64,000 nucleotides of DNA from Bacillus sp. NTK034 (GTDB lineage Bacteria; Bacillota; Bacilli; Bacillales; Cytobacillaceae): contig NZ_JAFKOJ010000013.1 in NCBI RefSeq assembly GCF_017303275.1, positions 1 to 64,000 of the forward strand, read 5' to 3'. Below the pieces are notes generated by a model that saw only the letters and a list, made by a program, of their open reading frames with translations, was not told the DNA's origin and ran no database searches. This document shows, piece by piece, positions 62,526 to 64,000 of the stretch. The stretch's first letter is position 1, and every line of letters starts with the position of its first letter. The translations under genes and the position numbers were made by a program.

Positions 62526-62576
62526 CAAAAAATCCAGCTATCGGAGAAAATAATGCTCTTCTCTGATAGCTGGATT
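62526..62576 (-). terminator. terminator after the DUF3870 gene
   Basis: AATCCAGCTATC-GAGAA pairs with TTCTC-GATAGCTGGATT. On the minus strand it is followed by TTTTTTG. Confidence 0.82.
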
Positions 62577-62604
62577 TCATCTGCGGAAAACAGAAAAAGC
62601 AGCT

Positions 62605-62922
62605 TTACTTATTCATAATTTGTGTATATTTTATATGGGCATTTTTAAAGGCAACCATTAGCGCCTTTTGCGAGGAGCCGAAGTAGCGGCTTTCGATTTC
62701 TTCCATTACCTTGTCTGCTTCCAGTATGGATTTGCCGACAAATATAGATTTAATAAATAATGAGGTTAAGTTAATGGTAGATGAGCATTCTGCATCTACA
62801 ATTTCATCTGTGTCCCTGTCAATTACAAGACCTATAAAGAAGCCATTGTATTTTTGCATAATCGGATTGTTCAATGATGTTTTGCTGTCTCCGATGATAT
62901 AGACGGTATTTTGTCTGTACAT
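62605..62922 (-). CDS. DUF3870 domain protein
   Basis: 105 residues. VYIIGDSKTSLNNPIMQKYNGFFIGLVIDRDTDEIVDAECSSTINLT is the DUF3870 pattern. Function unknown to me. GGAGG (in GCAGGAGGCAAGTTC) precedes the ATG. A single-gene unit between the dpp operon and the AlaX gene. Confidence 0.88.
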   Translation of the reverse strand: MYRQNTVYIIGDSKTSLNNPIMQKYNGFFIGLVIDRDTDEIVDAECSSTINLTSLFIKSIFVGKSILEADKVMEEIESRYFGSSQKALMVAFKNAHIKYTQIMNK

Positions 62923-63102
62923 GAACTTGCCTCCTGCAGAACCGGATATTATATGAGGCGTTTATGAGGCTATCATAAACATTCATTATAATGCATGGCC
63001 CGTACCAAAATTGTAATACAACAGAGGCTCTATTACAATCACTTTTCAATACTTTTCTAAATATTTTATCAATTAAAGCTGTTCCTTTTAAATTTTACTT
63101 AA

Positions 63103-64000
63103 TTAGTTTTCAGTGCTGCTTTGCCCGGCAAGTCTCAATGCATACTGCAGGAGGTCCTCCCCGCTCATAAGCTTGTCTCCCCCACCCTGTGCAAATTGAG
63201 GGTTCCCCCCGCCTTTGCCATTAATTTTCTGCAGAAGTTCTGCGGAAAGGCTCTTCATATCAGGCCCGGAATCCTTTCCTCTGGCACATACAAATTGGAG
63301 CTTATCAGCGGTTTCATTGATTAGAATAGCAACTGCATTTTCAGATTGGGAGGCGATTAGGCGCGCCAGTTTCTGCAGCTCCTGAATGGAGCGTCCCTCA
63401 GAGACTTTGCTGATCCACTCTCCGTTCCCTGTTGTGAACATTTCTTTTGCTTCATAAGCTAACAGTGCTTCCTTTGCTGCTTCCAGTTGTTTCTCCAGGT
63501 CCTTTCCATTTTCAATCAAACGGCTGGCCGCTGACGGCAAGTCCTTTTCAGGTGCATTAAGAAGCTGGCTAAGATTTTTGGTAATCTCATGTTTGGTCTG
63601 AAGCTGCGCAAGGATTCGGCCCCCACAGATAAACTGCACACGGATTTTCTTTTTTTGGCGTTCCCAGTCTAATACTTTAATGCCTGCAACCTGGCCGGTT
63701 GAAGATGGATGGGTTCCGCCGCATCCGTTATAATCAAATTCCGGAATCATCACAAGCCGAATGTCTTCACTTACAGACAGCTGCTTGCGAAGGGGAAATT
63801 GGGAAGCTTCTTCCGCACTCACCCACCTGGCTTCAATTGGACGGTTCTCAAGGATGATGCTATTTGCCAGCCTCTCCGCTTCCTCTGCATGCTGGACCCG
63901 CAATTCACTGATTTCCAGGTCAATGGTTAATGTTTCTTTGCCTAAATGAAAGCTGACCGTTTTATAGCCGTAAAGCTCTTCAAAGGCAGCCGATAATATA
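63103..64000 (-). CDS. AlaX-type alanyl-tRNA editing protein, 5' end missing
   Basis: The frame runs open past 63903 to the window edge (…ILSAAFEELYGYKTVSFHLGKETLTID…), so the gene is truncated by the window, not by mutation. The editing domain shows YNGCGGTHPSSTGQV, the conserved Cys-Gly-Gly-Thr-His metal site, and the C-terminal DHHA1-like part includes GKGGGNPQFAQGGG. It hydrolyses mischarged Ser- or Gly-tRNA-Ala. The HxxxH part lies beyond the window. Confidence 0.9.
   Translation of the reverse strand, partial: ILSAAFEELYGYKTVSFHLGKETLTIDLEISELRVQHAEEAERLANSIILENRPIEARWVSAEEASQFPLRKQLSVSEDIRLVMIPEFDYNGCGGTHPSSTGQVAGIKVLDWERQKKKIRVQFICGGRILAQLQTKHEITKNLSQLLNAPEKDLPSAASRLIENGKDLEKQLEAAKEALLAYEAKEMFTTGNGEWISKVSEGRSIQELQKLARLIASQSENAVAILINETADKLQFVCARGKDSGPDMKSLSAELLQKINGKGGGNPQFAQGGGDKLMSGEDLLQYALRLAGQSSTEN

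Noticed and set aside
63103-63903. AlaX gene starting at the TTG at 63903
   Set aside because: The frame stays open with family-like sequence to the window edge, so the start lies outside the window.

Overview
The window is a chromosomal segment of a low-GC Gram-positive spore former of the Bacillaceae. The block sprT-like / cmpA / tex / sigB operon / ndoAI-ndoA / alr / ydcC / acpS / rhomboid / ydbT-ydbS / cshA / murF / ddl has the gene content and order I know from Bacillus subtilis. The cobalamin and peptide-recycling genes further right suggest a Cytobacillus- or Mesobacillus-like genome rather than B. subtilis itself. That placement is inference from gene content, not from a phylogeny. 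There are no prophage, IS or CRISPR signatures. Many genes start at TTG or GTG behind strong GGAGG-type ribosome binding sites, and I moved several starts on that evidence.

Layout. 1-1366: the 5' tip of a 16S rRNA gene preceded, on the same (minus) strand, by eleven tRNA genes and one broken tRNA-Lys copy, all behind a strong sigma-A promoter at 1418-1446. 1495-4729: sprT-like gene, the 37-residue sporulation gene cmpA, and tex. 4717-10579: the general-stress operon rsbRA-S-T-U-V-W-sigB-rsbX, with an internal sigma-B promoter, and the EndoA toxin/antitoxin pair. 10580-23424: alr, ydcC, acpS, rhomboid protease, ydbS-ydbT, uvsE, cshA, an esterase, murF and ddl. A perfect palindrome matching the ParB site parS lies downstream of murF. 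23425-29082: symporter, a helically phased six-copy repeat array, UspA, SulP transporter, VOC, NUDIX and GNAT proteins.

29072-41339: a cobalamin riboswitch and a 14-gene operon for corrinoid uptake (BtuF, BtuC, BtuD fused to CbiZ) and remodelling and nucleotide-loop assembly (CbiB, CobD, CobU, CobQ, CobS, CobC-like phosphatases, PduO-type adenosyltransferase). It also carries the alpha-ribazole salvage pair CblT/CblS and an unexplained second CobU-like protein. No corrin-ring synthesis genes are present, so the operon looks built for scavenging and remodelling. 41399-51827: a conserved gene of unknown function, a SEDS (RodA/FtsW) protein, T-box-controlled argS, a TauE-type exporter, a Dps protein behind a perfect PerR box, an EamA transporter, tandem hairpin repeats, a multi-repeat mechanosensitive-channel-like protein, a DUF4395 protein and a YqcI/YcgG protein.

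51946-62493: dppABCDE-ykfABCD, a murein-peptide import and recycling operon, with a penicillin-recognising serine hydrolase as an added tenth gene and a probable CodY site over the promoter. 62605-64000: a DUF3870 protein and a 5'-truncated AlaX-type alanyl-tRNA editing protein running off the window.

The least explained signals are the TATCGGTC array (25166-25275), the parS palindrome (20686-20715), the tRNA-Lys relic with a structured insert (774-908), the CobU-like paralogue (31535-31960) and the phased TTCGGGAAA repeats before ykfA.
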